Positions 54,381-63,052 of a stretch of 64,000 bases of DNA are shown here, one piece after another; the first letter of the stretch is position 1; every line of letters begins with the position of its first letter. The DNA is from Symbiodinium natans (lineage: Eukaryota > Sar > Dinophyceae > Suessiales > Symbiodiniaceae), in the NCBI GenBank assembly GCA_905221605.1, contig CAJNDS010000757.1, positions 401,387 to 465,386 on the forward strand, written 5' to 3'. Below the pieces are notes generated by a model. That model saw only the letters and a program-made list of their open reading frames with translations. It was not told where the DNA came from and did no database searches. The translations under genes were made by a program, and so were the position numbers.

Positions 54381-54566
54381 TTACGCAATTCTTCCTAGGT
54401 TTCCCAGGTTGAGGGTTCTGCGGTTGCTGCAAGGGTCGGGCTCTGGTGGGGAACCCTGAACTCCACCCGAGCACCATGAACAAGTGTAGGGTGTAGGGTT
54501 TAGGGTTTTGGGTCTGGGAACCTCCAACCTCACACTCCTCACACCGAAGTTGTCCAGTAGCAACCA
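54381..54566 (-). CDS. Minus-strand pair of exons, phase-matched, with stop
   Basis: Exon a (54566-54522): after CCTAAG|, WLLLDNFGVRSVRLE, 15 codons, donor TTGGAG|GTTCCC. Intron of 66 nt carrying CCCTAAACCCTACACCC. Exon b (54455-54381): after GTTCAG|, GSPPEPDPCSNRRTLNLGNL then GRIA and TAA. Both exons are multiples of three and keep phase. Function unknown. Confidence 0.45.
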   Translation of the reverse strand, partial: WLLLDNFGVRSVRLEVPRPKTLNPTPYTCSWCSGGVQGSPPEPDPCSNRRTLNLGNLGRIA

Positions 54567-54646
54567 CTTAGGGTCGTAAGCCCCAAGCCCTTCAAACCCT
54601 AGACACCCTAAACCCTAAACCCTAAACCCTAAACCCCAAACCCTAC

Positions 54647-54735
54647 GAACCAGCCCCTGCGGAGCTTGGAGGTCCCAACATAGTCCGGGGTCATGGTCGT
54701 TGTCAGGGAGTAGCCCTGAGAGGCTTCGGTGTTGT
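54647..54735 (-). CDS. Minus-strand exon, unknown protein
   Basis: Minus frame NNTEASQGYSLTTTMTPDYV then GTSKLRRGWF, ending GGTTC|GTAGGGTTTGGGG. It is upstream of the minus pair at 54381-54566 and may be part of the same gene. Confidence 0.4.
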
Positions 54736-54743
54736 TAGGGGTA

Positions 54744-54880
54744 AACCCTAAACCCTAAACCCTAAACCCTAAACCCTTGAACCCTTGAACCCTCGAACCC
54801 TCGAACCCTCGAACCCTTGAACCCTTGAACCCTTGAACCCTTGAACCCTTGAACCCTTGAACCCTTGAACCCCTAAACCC
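54744..54880 (+). repeat. (CCCTAAA)n passing into (CCCTTGAA)n
   Basis: Four to five heptamers switch into about 11 octamers (CCCTTGAA and CCCTCGAA), then back to CCCTAAA. Confidence 0.9.
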
Positions 54881-54935
54881 TAAACCCTCGTTTGGAGGGC
54901 TCATGGATGTGCTCTGAGACTTTTGAACCCTGGAG

Positions 54936-54968
54936 GTGAACTTCTTCCGGACAAAGGAGCAGTCGCAG
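54936..54968 (+). CDS. Mini-exon, 11 codons
   Basis: CCTGGAG| and CAGTCGCAG|GTCTTGGG bound VNFFRTKEQSQ. An alternative long frame (GGELLPDKGAVAGLG) also crosses the island. Confidence 0.4.
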
Positions 54969-55174
54969 GTCTTGGGTGCGACTCGACATCCGGAGAATCT
55001 ATAGGTTTAGGGTTGAGGGTTGAGGGTTGAGAGTTGAGGGTTTAGGGCTTGACGGGATAGCGGGGCTGGTAGGGTCACCATCCGGAGTCTTCCCCTCCTG
55101 TCGCCCTCGCCCGCCCCGCTTCCTCTCCCCTTCCTCTCACCCTAACCCTAAACCCTAAGCCCTAAACCTCGAAG

Positions 55175-55237
55175 GTGAGCGTCCATTTCCTGGCGACGGG
55201 GTTCCTTGCTGAGGCTCAGATTGCGGAAGTCGGATGA
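55175..55237 (+). CDS. Terminal exon, 20 codons plus stop
   Basis: CTCGAAG| opens VSVHFLATGFLAEAQIAEVG and TGA 55235-55237. CCCTAAA left. Confidence 0.45.
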   Translation: MSVHFLATGFLAEAQIAEVG

Positions 55238-55329
55238 AGTTTCGGGTTGAGACTTTAGGTTTTCAGTTTGAGGGTTCGCCGAAGCCTACACAGGAAATAG
55301 GGTTGAGGCTCAGGGTCTAGGGCTACAGA

Positions 55330-55391
55330 AGGTTTAGGGTTTAGGGTTTAGGGTTTAGGGTTTAGGGTTTAGGGTTTAGGGTTTAGGGTTA
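55330..55391 (+). repeat. (TTTAGGG)n, about 9 copies
   Basis: Perfect heptamers leading to GGTTAAAG, a possible acceptor. Confidence 0.9.
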
Positions 55392-55394
55392 AAG

Positions 55395-55484
55395 GTCCGA
55401 GCTCATACCCTTGCTGTGTCTTGGACCTTCGTTAGGAAGGAGCCTTCTAACGTGCGGCTATCCACTTGGCAAGTCCACACTTGA
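55395..55484 (+). CDS. Terminal exon, 29 codons plus stop
   Basis: GTTAAAG| opens VRAHTLAVSWTFVRKEPSNV then RLSTWQVHT and TGA 55482-55484. Confidence 0.45.
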   Translation, partial: VRAHTLAVSWTFVRKEPSNVRLSTWQVHT

Positions 55485-55934
55485 GACTGTCCTTAACCTT
55501 CCTGGCTCGAAACCCAACTTTTCAACTTTTGGGCTTCTTATAAGGTAGTTTATTCTGAAAGTTTCAACTTTTATTTCATTGGGTTTTGGGCCAGTAAGTA
55601 ACTTATGTGCTCTTTAATAGGGAACTAGGTACCTTGTATCCACATCACTGTTCATACAGGCAACCCCGCAAGGGCGCCCTTGTTATAATATGGCTACTGG
55701 GCTACCAAGTAGGGTACCTTAGTTTCCTAAACCCAAAACAAACCCAGAGCCAGCCCGAATCCGAACCCCTAAACCTTAACCCCTAACCCTATAAACCCTA
55801 AACCCTACACCTAAACCCCCTGTATGGCCTAACTCCCGAATTCCCTAAACCCTAAACCCTAAACCCTAAAGCCTAAACCCTAAACTTTTAAACCCTAAAC
55901 CCCTAAACCCTAAACCCCAACCCCAAACCCAAAG
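55485..55934. repeat. Family B remnant and CCCTAAA blocks
   Basis: 55665-55706 is the right end of family B (TATGGCTACTGGGCTACCAA). CCCTAAA variants at 55780-55930. No gene. Confidence 0.6.
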
Positions 55935-55968
55935 AGCCAGTGAAGGAGCTCGGTGTGGGGTCTGTAAG
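55935..55968 (+). CDS. Mini-exon
   Basis: CCCAAAG| and GTCTGTAAG|GTGCCAG bound ASEGARCGVCK. Confidence 0.35.
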
Positions 55969-55989
55969 GTGCCAGCTGAGGCCTTGGCT

Positions 55990-56490
55990 TTCGGGGTTTA
56001 GGGCTTAGAGCCCTAAAACCCCGAGGGGTACAACCTTAGGGCTGCGAGGGTTTAGGGTTTAGGGTTTAGGGTTTAGGGTTTAGGTTTAGGGTTTAGGGTT
56101 TAGGGTTTAGGGTTTAGGGTTTAGGGTTTAGGGTTTAGGGTTTAGGGTTTAGGGTCTTACTCCCTTGATATGGTAGCTTTAAGACCCAAGCATCCGTGCA
56201 GAACAACTGTTTGGGGGGTTTTGGGGTTTAGGTTTAGGGTTTAGAGCATGGTACTCAAAGAGCCCTTTTACCCCTGCCTTACGTGCCCTACTTCATATTA
56301 GGATATCTGTTGGAGTTGAGTTCAAGGTCTGCTTCTGAAGTAAGGCTCTGTAGACCCTAAAGACCCCAACCCCTGATCCCCGAATCTCCCTAAACCCTAA
56401 ACCCTAGACCCCAAGCCCCTAAGTCCCTAAGCCCCTAAGCCCCTAAGCTCCTAAGCTCCTAAGCCCCAAGAACCTTAGACACTGTGTCAG
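55990..56490. repeat. TTTAGGG tract, unassigned island, CCCTAAG variants
   Basis: About 15 TTTAGGG copies (56048-56156). The island 56245-56360 is open in three plus frames and cannot be called. CCCCTAAG octamers at 56410-56465. Confidence 0.6.
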
Positions 56491-56577
56491 GTGGAGTCAC
56501 ACTTTGGTCCGGGGGCGGATCCGGACTACCACGCACCTCGGTTTTGGCATCGACGGGCAGCTTGGGAGTTGGGGGGG
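56491..56577 (+). CDS. Internal exon, 29 in-phase codons
   Basis: CTGTGTCAG| at 56490 and GTTGGGGG|GTATGCGG at 56578. The frame reads VESHFGPGADPDYHAPRFWH then RRAAWEL. Confidence 0.5.
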
Positions 56578-56741
56578 TATGCGGGGCAAGGTCCGCTGTT
56601 GATGGCTTTAGGGCGTGCCGGGGGGTTCTAGATTTTTGAGTTTGAGGGTTCAGGGTTTAGAGTAGCCCTAAGCCCTAAACCCTAAACCGTTAACCCTAAA
56701 CTCCATTACGGTTTAGGGCCTTTAGGGCTTTCAAATTCTAG

Positions 56742-56823
56742 GTGGTTCCTTTGCCAGGCAGTCAACCGGAAGATGCTGTGGGGCGAAAGTGCCCGAGGCG
56801 GGCGGCTTGAGAGGGCGGCTTGA
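56742..56823 (+). CDS. Terminal exon, unknown protein
   Basis: AAATTCTAG| opens WFLCQAVNRKMLWGESARGG then RLERAA and TGA 56821-56823. Another open frame overlaps. Confidence 0.4.
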
Positions 56824-56859
56824 GACGGCTGAGGAGGGCTTCGGGTGTTCAGGGTTTAG

Positions 56860-57540
56860 GGTTCAGGGTTTTAGGATCTATATAGGGTTTGGGGTTTAGG
56901 GTTTGGGGTTTCGCCCTAAACCTTCGGGCTTGGGGCAAAATCCCTCACCCTAGACCGTAAAACCTGACCACAAAGGCTGAACCTAGTGCTTAACAAGGCT
57001 GGCCCTTGAAGCCCTCTGAAACATGTTCTCAAACATCATCCTCTTAACCCAATGAGGGGAACCTAAACCCTGAACTACCCTGAACCTGAGAGCCTCTCAA
57101 GGCACCTCCCGGCCCAAAACCTTCAACCCTGAAGCGCGAAGGTGCCAAACCCTAAACGCTCCACTAATTTTGTTAATAAGTTTGTTAAGTTTGCAAATGG
57201 AATGATTTTATTTAATTAATTTAATAATTTTATAAAATTTAAATATTTTTATATAATTTAAGGCTTTGGGACTTGGGGCTGGCTGTCTGGGATCTCCGCT
57301 TGGCTCCGCGCAAGATACCCTAAAGAATATATATATTTTTTTTTGGGGGGGGGCTTAGCGGAAGCCTCGTCGAGGGGTACGATCTGATGACCCTAACCCC
57401 AAACCCTAAACCCTAAACCCCCTGAATCCTAAACCCCAACCCCGCGTGATGGACCTCATATTAGTCATTTTGTACGTACCTTTTTCAGGGATTATCTAGG
57501 GTACCTATTCCCTTGTTCCCTAGCAAGGAAGATTGAAGTC
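56860..57540. other. Unassigned, partly AT-rich
   Basis: TTTAGGG/CCCTAAA pieces near 56880-56920 and 57400; AT-rich 57160-57262; a short coding-like piece at 57262-57318 (LGAGCLGSPLGSA). Confidence 0.45.
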
Positions 57541-57552
57541 CTGCCCAAACCC

Positions 57553-57619
57553 TGAACCTTACATGAAAAGCCTGAACGGCACGAGGACACTTCACCGCTG
57601 ACCTTGCGGCCCAGTGCAG
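57553..57619 (+). CDS. Exon-like island, unknown protein
   Basis: Frame LHEKPERHEDTSPLTLRPSA to CAGTGCAG|GTATTC, a good donor. Left boundary unclear. Confidence 0.4.
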
Positions 57620-57680
57620 GTATTCTTGACCAGTACAAGCTTAGATCCAAAATCCGCAACCCAAACCCAATATCCTAAAG

Positions 57681-57740
57681 CATTGAAACGTGGAATACCC
57701 CGGAGCCTTGCCCTAGTTGCTGCAATCCCCCGCACCATAG
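57681..57740 (+). CDS. Internal exon, unknown protein
   Basis: TCCTAAAG| and ACCATAG|GCCCTAAA (GC donor) bound LKRGIPRSLALVAAIPRTI. Confidence 0.35.
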
Positions 57741-57827
57741 GCCCTAAACCCTTAGATCGAAAACCCTACACCCTAAAACCCTAAGCCCTAAACCCTAAGT
57801 TATTCATAGCCCAAACCCGAAGCACAG

Positions 57828-57892
57828 GCCGAGATGTGCCTTGCCCTCGTGATGGCAGACCTGGCTCCAGCTACGCCGACGCGCGGGGCTGA
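57828..57892 (+). CDS. Internal exon, unknown protein
   Basis: GAAGCACAG| at 57827 and GGGGCTGA|GTTTAGGG at 57893. Frame EMCLALVMADLAPATPTRGA. Donor in repeat. Confidence 0.55.
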
Positions 57893-58130
57893 GTTTAGGG
57901 TTTTGGGGTTTAGTTTAGGGTTTAGGGTTTAGGGTTTAGGGTTTAGGGTTTAGGGTTTAGGGTTTAGGGTTTAGGGTTTAGGGTTCAGGGTTTAGGGTTC
58001 AGGGTTCAGGGTTCAGGGTTTTGGGGTTTAGGGTTTAGGGTTTAGGGCTTAGGGCTTAGGGCTTAGGGCTTAGGGGAGGTTATTGTTTAGGGTTTATGGT
58101 TTGAGGGCTTAGGGTTTAGGATTTAGGGTT
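57893..58130 (+). repeat. Long TTTAGGG tract with TTCAGGG and GCTTAGGG variants
   Basis: More than 25 units; GGGCTTAGGG variants cluster at 58050-58075. Confidence 0.9.
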
Positions 58131-58204
58131 AAATCGAGTAGCGGGCCGGTTGCCGGAGTCATTTCGAAAAAAAACCTGTCTCGTCAGTAGGGTTTTCGGG
58201 TCGC

Positions 58205-58396
58205 GTGGGCACTCAAGAAGTCTCGTTCCCAGATTCCCCATTGTTCTTTGTTTCGGCTCTTTGTGAGTTTGAAATCCTTATGGAAAGCTCACCCCCAAAG
58301 CGGAAAGCCCTGAATCCTACGGCCCTTAATCCGTCGAACCACGATGGAGCTCTCAGGGTTGCATGGCCCCTTGACAGGGTCCCTTACCTTTGTTAA
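58205..58396 (+). CDS. Exon-like open frame, unknown protein
   Basis: Frame SFPDSPLFFVSALCEFEILM then ESSPPKRKALNPTALN... to TAA 58394-58396. A second frame (KSRSQIPHCSLFRLF) is open after CTCAAG at 58217. Boundaries unresolved. Confidence 0.35.
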   Translation: MGTQEVSFPDSPLFFVSALCEFEILMESSPPKRKALNPTALNPSNHDGALRVAWPLDRVPYLC

Positions 58397-58469
58397 AGGG
58401 TTTAGGGTTGAGGGTTTAGGGTTTAGGGCCCCTTGTGCTTTATGGGCTACTTAGGGGTGCACAATGGCC

Positions 58470-58560
58470 ACAATGGTAGCCCAGGGGGACACCCTATTTC
58501 CACTTTTTGGCTTCTGGGTTCCTTTATCAACGCAACCCCTGCAAGAAGGGTACCCGTAGC
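58470..58560. mobile_element. Family B element, diverged left part
   Basis: ATGGTAGCCCAGGGGGACACCC and TTCCTTTATCAACGCAACCCC align with the left and middle of family B; the right end is missing. Confidence 0.5.
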
Positions 58561-58610
58561 ATCAGATGGCTCCTGTCTTACTTACGGAGAAACCCTGCCC
58601 TAAACCCAGC

Positions 58611-58780
58611 AATTTACTTGAGTTGCAAGGCTAGCCCCGAAAAAGAGGCCGTTTGGGGCATAGAGGCCCCCCCCATTTTGGCAGCTCAGGCCCTAGACCC
58701 GGCCGACACGGGACCCGCCACGGTGCCGTCCTCAACACTTCGCTGCCGCAAGTTAGATGCCCTCTCCGACCTAAACATAA
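58611..58780 (+). CDS. Exon-like island, about 55 codons
   Basis: After TTACTTGAG| a frame reads CKASPEKEAVWGIEAPPILA then AQALDPADTGPATVPSSTLR, still open to 58878. The right boundary is unclear. Confidence 0.4.
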
Positions 58781-58869
58781 AACCCAAAACAAAAACCCAA
58801 AACCCTAAATCCTTGACCCTAAGATTCAAGCCGCAAGCCCGAAACCCAACCCCTAAACTCCACAGAAAG

Positions 58870-59400
58870 ACATGTTAAACCCTGCTGGTTCTGGTATAAC
58901 TTCAGTGTGTTTAGGGGACGCCATGCGCTGCCGCATAAGCCCGAACCCCGGGCCCCTCACGCTGAACACCAAACCCCGAAAGCCTTCAAACCCCCGAAAA
59001 TCCCCCTGAAACGCCCCCCCAACTCCCCCCCCCCCCCAAGCCCCCACGCCCCATACCTTTATCTACAACCCCCCTGACCCTAAACCCTTTTAAACCGCAA
59101 CCCCGAAGCCCTAAACCCTTTCAACCTGTTTTATTGAACCCCCTTAACCTTAGTGCCTTCAACCCTAAACCCTTAAACCCCAAACCCTTTTTAACCCTTA
59201 AACCCTAAACCCTTTCAACCCCTTAAACCCGCAAAACGCCCAGACCCCACGCCACTTGCCCTCATCTGCAACCCCCTAAACCCTTGAACCCTGAACCCCT
59301 TTTCACCCAGTTTAGGGTTTAGGGTTTAGGGTTTAGGGTTTAGGGTTTAGGGTTTAGGGTTTAGGGTTTAGGGTTTAGGCCTTAAAACTCTTAAACCCTA
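58870..59400. repeat. Degenerate CCCTAAA and TTTAGGG
   Basis: Unassigned island 58870-58960 (open in two frames), poly-C at 59026-59036, CCCTTTAAA variants, ten TTTAGGG copies at 59310-59375. Confidence 0.55.
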
Positions 59401-59442
59401 AACCCTTTCAACCCTTAAAGCCTCAAACCTTAAGCCCTGACG

Positions 59443-59608
59443 TGAAGGTCATGTTGTCCTGGACATGGAGCTACACAGCCCCTTGACTACTGGGCTTTGG
59501 TGCCCTTTACGCAAAGCTCCGTATCATCATAGGAGCCCAAGTGGGGAACCCCTCCCAAAAGGGGCCCTATTGCCTAAAGAGCCCATCGTAACCCCAATCC
59601 TTGTGTAG
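59443..59608 (+). CDS. Terminal exon, about 54 codons
   Basis: Frame EGHVVLDMELHSPLTTGLWC then PLRKAPYHHRSPSGEPLP and on to TAG 59606-59608. Part of the middle resembles a diverged family B end (TACTGGGCTTTGGTGCCC), so it could be element sequence. Confidence 0.35.
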
Positions 59609-59717
59609 TCCCGATGTAGCCCATAGATTTTGATTTTTACAGGGCCCCAAGTCCACCCCAGTTGTCTTCAGGACTTACGAGCCTTCGCTTGTTTTTTTTT
59701 GGGGAGGGGTCAATGAG

Positions 59718-59806
59718 TGAAAGCTCTCGAAAGAACCGTTCAGTTTGTACAGTTCACCTGCCACGCGAGAACTGCTGAGTGCCATCGGCTTACACGCCCG
59801 GCCTTC
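59718..59806 (+). CDS. Internal exon, unknown protein
   Basis: CAATGAG| and CGGCCTTC|GTTTGGGG bound KALERTVQFVQFTCHARTAE then CHRLTRPA. The minus strand is also open. Confidence 0.45.
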
Positions 59807-59902
59807 GTTTGGGGGTTTGGGGTTTGGAGGGTTTTGAGTTCTGGGTTTCGAGGGTGTTTTGGAATGCAACTGGGGCCTTCCTTAAAAGGGGGGCGGGTGC
59901 AG

Positions 59903-59986
59903 GTTTTGCTAAGCAAAGTGTTTGTGGAATCTGGGCTCACCAGGGGGCGCCCCCTTGCCATACTCAGTTTTCCTGACGGGCTAAGA
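59903..59986 (+). CDS. Internal exon, 28 in-phase codons
   Basis: CGGGTGCAG| at 59902 and CTAAGA|GTCCAAACC at 59987. The frame reads VLLSKVFVESGLTRGRPLAI then LSFPDGLR. Confidence 0.5.
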
Positions 59987-60016
59987 GTCCAAACCCTAAA
60001 CCCTGAACCCTGAACA

Positions 60017-60100
60017 CGTAGCGTAGAAATAGGGGCCCCCTCCCTGCATGGCCTTCTGAATGGCTTTGTCCAGGGTCAATATCTTTGACCCAAATATTTG
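60017..60100 (-). CDS. Minus-strand exon, unknown protein
   Basis: Minus frame SKILTLDKAIQKAMQGGGPY then FYAT, ending TACGCTAC|GTGTTCAGGG; the donor runs into TTTAGGG-type repeat on the minus strand. Confidence 0.4.
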
Positions 60101-60410
60101 GAACCCCTCAACCAAAAGTAACAAACAAGCAAACAAACAACCAGCAACACCGTGAATGTAAAACGGTTGTTTACACCATCCAGCAAGCCCACCTTGAATT
60201 CCAATGTTTGAGGGAGGCTAATACCCCCTTATTACTTCTCCCGAAGATTCCCCAAGTTTAAACCCCAAACCCCACACCCCAAGCCATAAACCCCAAACCC
60301 TAAACCCCAAACCCTAAACCCCAAACCCTAAACCCCACACCCTAAACCCCAAACCCTAAACCCCAAATCCTAAACCCCAAACCCTAGAACCTCTGAGTTG
60401 AATCTGCGAG
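60101..60410. repeat. Unassigned sequence then (CCCTAAACCCCAAA)n
   Basis: 60260-60385 alternates CCCTAAA and CCCCAAA in a 14-bp higher-order unit, about eight times. Confidence 0.75.
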
Positions 60411-60492
60411 GTCCGGACCGTTGTCAGCGCCTTGGCGCGCTGGTGCGAACGGGCGCGGCGGGATCCCAAGGCAACCTTCGCTGCCTGGCACG
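60411..60492 (+). CDS. Internal exon, Trp/Arg-rich
   Basis: ATCTGCGAG| at 60410 and TGGCACG|GTGGTCC at 60493. The frame reads VRTVVSALARWCERARRDPK then ATFAAWH. GC-rich and strongly coding-like. Confidence 0.55.
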
Positions 60493-60506
60493 GTGGTCCT
60501 CACCCC

Positions 60507-60567
60507 ACTTAGGGTTTAGGGTTTAGGGTTTAGGGTTTAGGGTTTAGGGTTTAGGGTTTAGGGTTGA
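60507..60567 (+). repeat. (TTTAGGG)n, about 8 copies
   Basis: Perfect heptamers. Confidence 0.9.
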
Positions 60568-60668
60568 AACTCCAAAGCCCGCAACGCAAGTAAGGGTTTA
60601 TTGGGGGGGGGGGGGGGGGGGGGGTGTGCATTCATGCATGTAATACATGCGTACATATATATATATAG
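60568..60668. repeat. Poly-G and ATGCATG/TA microsatellite
   Basis: G run 60603-60624 followed by CATGCATGTAATACATGC and a TA run. Confidence 0.7.
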
Positions 60669-60810
60669 AACATGAAGAACTCCGGAATACCCTAGACACC
60701 AAGTCCGTCGCCGAATGCTTTTGTCCTTACACCGTGGTTCGGGTCACCGGCTTGAAGGCCGTAAATCTTTTGATTGGACGTGGGCTTCGGGTTTTTGAAG
60801 TGGTAGCCGG
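60669..60810 (+). CDS. Exon, about 47 codons
   Basis: TATATATAG| at 60668 and GTAGCCG|GTGTTTAGGG at 60811. The frame reads HEELRNTLDTKSVAECFCPY then TVVRVTGLKAVNLLIGRGLR. Among the longest stop-free islands. Confidence 0.55.
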
Positions 60811-61026
60811 TGTTTAGGGTTTAGAGTTTAGGGTTTAGGGTTTAGGGTAAACCCTAGACTGTGGAATGGACTTCCCGCCCCCGACAAAAGATAAGCGACG
60901 CCTACTGGGGCATATGGGGGTTTAGGAAATACGGGGACCCTAAAATAGACCCCAAAATCGCAGGATGTCCTTATATTATGGATCCCAATAAGGACTGTAC
61001 CCCTAATATCGGAACCCCACATGCAG
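60811..61026. repeat. TTTAGGG to CCCTAGA junction and dispersed element
   Basis: TTTAGGG (60812-60848) switches to AAACCCTAG. 60930-61015 holds a repeat (GGACCCTAAAATAGACCCCA...CCCAATAAGGACTGTACCCC) related to 35190-35285. Confidence 0.55.
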
Positions 61027-61101
61027 CACCCTTATCCTTGCTTCGCTCGTTTCCCCTATAATGCAGCGAAGCAGGAAAGGATCATCAGCTCGACTGTTTG
61101 A
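61027..61101 (+). CDS. Terminal exon, 24 codons plus stop
   Basis: CACATGCAG| at 61026 opens HPYPCFARFPYNAAKQERII then SSTV and TGA 61099-61101. Confidence 0.5.
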   Translation, partial: HPYPCFARFPYNAAKQERIISSTV

Positions 61102-61440
61102 GCTTCGCGTTTAGGGCTTACGGTTGAGGGTTTGAGGCTTAGGAACCCTCGACCTCACACCCAACCCAAATTAGGGTCTTGGATTAAGGTCTTAGGGGCA
61201 CCATCAACCTCACGCCCAAACCCAAAAGTAGGGTTTCGGGTGTAGCACTTATTTATAGCTTAGTACAGGGGTCGGAATTATGGCTAATGGTATTCCCTTG
61301 TGGTCCCCTTGTAAATATACTACAAGAACCCCCCCCCCCCCCCCCCAACCCTATTCTAATCATTCAGGCCCCTTATTTAGACCCTCGGGCCCTCGCTCGG
61401 CTTCTGCCGAGGTCTGGCAATGCGCCCTCTGTGTCTTGGC
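61102..61440. other. Unassigned, with element G piece
   Basis: Element G piece (CCCTATTCTAATCATTCAGGCCCC, 61343-61370) next to poly-C. 61390-61440 may be exon (RALARLLPRSGNAPS). Confidence 0.45.
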
Positions 61441-61584
61441 TTAGGGTTTAGGGTTTAGGGTTTAGGGTTTAGGGTTTAGGGTTTAGGGTTTAGGGTTTAG
61501 GGTTTAGGGTTTAGGGTTTAGGGTTTAGGGTTTAGGGTTTAGGGTTTAGGGTTTAGGGTTTAGGGTTTAGGGTTTAGGGTTTAG
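61441..61584 (+). repeat. (TTTAGGG)n, about 20 copies, longest perfect tract
   Basis: Uninterrupted heptamers, the longest pure run in the window. Confidence 0.95.
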
Positions 61585-61671
61585 TTCCTGGGGCCCCCAA
61601 ACCCTGATCCCGGTCAATCCCCCCTACAATCTTGAAATCCGCCCGCCCGCCTTTAAGAATTTAGGGTGTGT

Positions 61672-61760
61672 TTCGTTGTATATGTATATGTATTTGTATA
61701 TGTATATGCATATGTATATATATATATATGTTTGTATATGGTTGTATATATATATACACC
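61672..61760 (+). repeat. (TATATG)n and TA microsatellite
   Basis: GTATATGTATATG and TATATATA blocks. Confidence 0.85.
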
Positions 61761-61832
61761 ATTACTTAAGCAAAGATCGTACTCATCATGAGTCAGCACA
61801 TATACATGCGTTTTTGCTGTGTGCGTTTTCAG

Positions 61833-61887
61833 GCTTAAGGCTTTGTAAGGGTTTCAAGAGATCTCAGGGTCGAGCGAGATCCAGGAG
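61833..61887 (+). CDS. Internal exon, basic
   Basis: GCGTTTTCAG| at 61832 and CCAGGAG|GTGAATGC at 61888. Frame LRLCKGFKRSQGRARSR. Confidence 0.5.
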
Positions 61888-62019
61888 GTGAATGCTTCAG
61901 GATTTACGGGCTATGATCCGAGAGGTTTTTTCGGGATCAGGGTTTAGTTTTTTTTTTCTTGGGGGGGGGGGGGGGGGAGGGGCTCTTGGGGTTTAGGGTT
62001 TTGGTGTTACCTCGGCCAG

Positions 62020-62240
62020 TGGGGTCATCGAGTGCACGCTTCAGGGATGCCTCCGCCGCTTAAACTGGCTGGTTCTTAGTAGGGAATGAGGGAATGAGGG
62101 ACCCGATGTAATCCTTTAAAGGGTATATATAGGGCCCTCATTCCCTCATTCCCACTAAGAGCCAGGCGGTAAACTTTTACAACCGAAGCTCCGGACCCGA
62201 AAACCAACCCAGAGGGAAGAAGGATCGGGGGAAGTCTTAA
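62020..62240 (+). CDS. Two phase-matched exons separated by an introner, with stop
   Basis: Exon a (62020-62071): after CTCGGCCAG|, GVIECTLQGCLRRLNWL, donor TGGCTG|GTTCTTAG. Intron 62072-62165. Exon b (62166-62240): after AGAGCCAG|, AVNFYNRSSGPENQPRGKKD then RGKS and TAA 62238-62240. Both junctions are in phase 0, so the peptide continues without shift. C-terminus is basic and hydrophilic; function unknown. Confidence 0.55.
62072..62165. mobile_element. Inverted-repeat element that is a whole intron (introner)
   Basis: GGTTCTTAGTAGGGAATGAG, GGAATGAGGG at the left is mirrored by CCCTCATTCC, CTCATTCCCACTAAGAGCC at the right. The GT donor and AG acceptor lie inside the terminal inverted repeats, and the element fills the 94-nt interval between two phase-matched exons. 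Confidence 0.65.
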
Positions 62241-62369
62241 GCATCAAGATCCGAAAGCCCTAAACCCTAAGCCCTAAAACCAACCCATGACCCTACATAT
62301 GTCTATACTTGTAGTGAGGCTTCGGGATTAAGGCGTATTCAGGCTAAGGGCTTAAGGTTTCTGTAACAG

Positions 62370-62430
62370 TAGTTGCGTCGGAAGGCCATGTAGAAAAATG
62401 GGACGGAATCCCTACGCGAACCGTGACCCG
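62370..62430 (+). CDS. Internal exon, unknown protein
   Basis: TTCTGTAACAG| and GTGACCCG|GTAATTCC bound VASEGHVEKWDGIPTRTVT. Without splicing the frame stops at TAA 62432. Confidence 0.45.
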
Positions 62431-62654
62431 GTAATTCCGAAGCCCAGGTATCAACCAGTTCCGCGTTCAGGAAAAGGAGCCACTTGGTAGCGTTTTAGCG
62501 GTCGATAAGGCAACCTTGAGCCATTTTAGCTTTTAGGGGTCGCATAGGCCAGTTTGGGGGATCGCGGCTTCATTTTATGCAACACCAACCCCAAAACCTC
62601 CCGAATGAAGTTCCAGAGTCGTCTCACACGCAAGCCTTGACCCCCTTAACGCAG

Positions 62655-62684
62655 CCTCAGTATGCGTTTCTGGAGATGACATAG
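62655..62684 (+). CDS. Short terminal exon
   Basis: TTAACGCAG| opens PQYAFLEMT and TAG 62682-62684. Confidence 0.4.
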   Translation, partial: PQYAFLEMT

Positions 62685-62917
62685 GGCTTCTTCCAGTGTA
62701 CCTAGGGGGGTATGGGGACGGGGTGGATCATGTATCCTAAACCCTAAACTCTCAACCCTGAACCCTATTTACCCCCAATCCGAAAGACATCAGGCCCGAA
62801 CTTGCCCCAAGCCCTAAACCCTAAACCCTAAACCCTAAGTGTCAAGGTGGGCCGACAGGATGCCATGATCTGAGCTAGAAGCGTTCCATTAAGAACCCAA
62901 AGCCTACTTTTTTGCAG

Positions 62918-62952
62918 GTTATTGCTGCACAACACCCGTTTGGGATTCTTAG
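62918..62952 (+). CDS. Mini-exon with strong splice sites
   Basis: CTACTTTTTTGCAG| is a textbook acceptor; the donor is GATTCTTAG|GTGACC. Frame VIAAQHPFGIL. Confidence 0.5.
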
Positions 62953-62955
62953 GTG

Positions 62956-63033
62956 ACCCTAAACCCTAAACCCTAAACCCTAAACCCTAAGCCTAAACCC
63001 TAAACCCTAAACCCTAAACCCTAAACCCTAAAC
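62956..63033 (+). repeat. (CCCTAAA)n, about 11 copies
   Basis: Near-perfect heptamers directly after the donor of the mini-exon. Confidence 0.9.
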
Positions 63034-63052
63034 CTCTTTTTGGGTTCTTAAG

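Noticed and set aside
58673-58690. CCATTTTGGCAGCTCAGG as a third spliced-leader relict
   Set aside because: Only CCATTTTGGC matches before a mismatch, and it falls inside a coding-like island rather than upstream of a start.
61441-61584. True chromosome end
   Set aside because: Tracts are short, internal and of both orientations throughout the window; none runs to the window edge.
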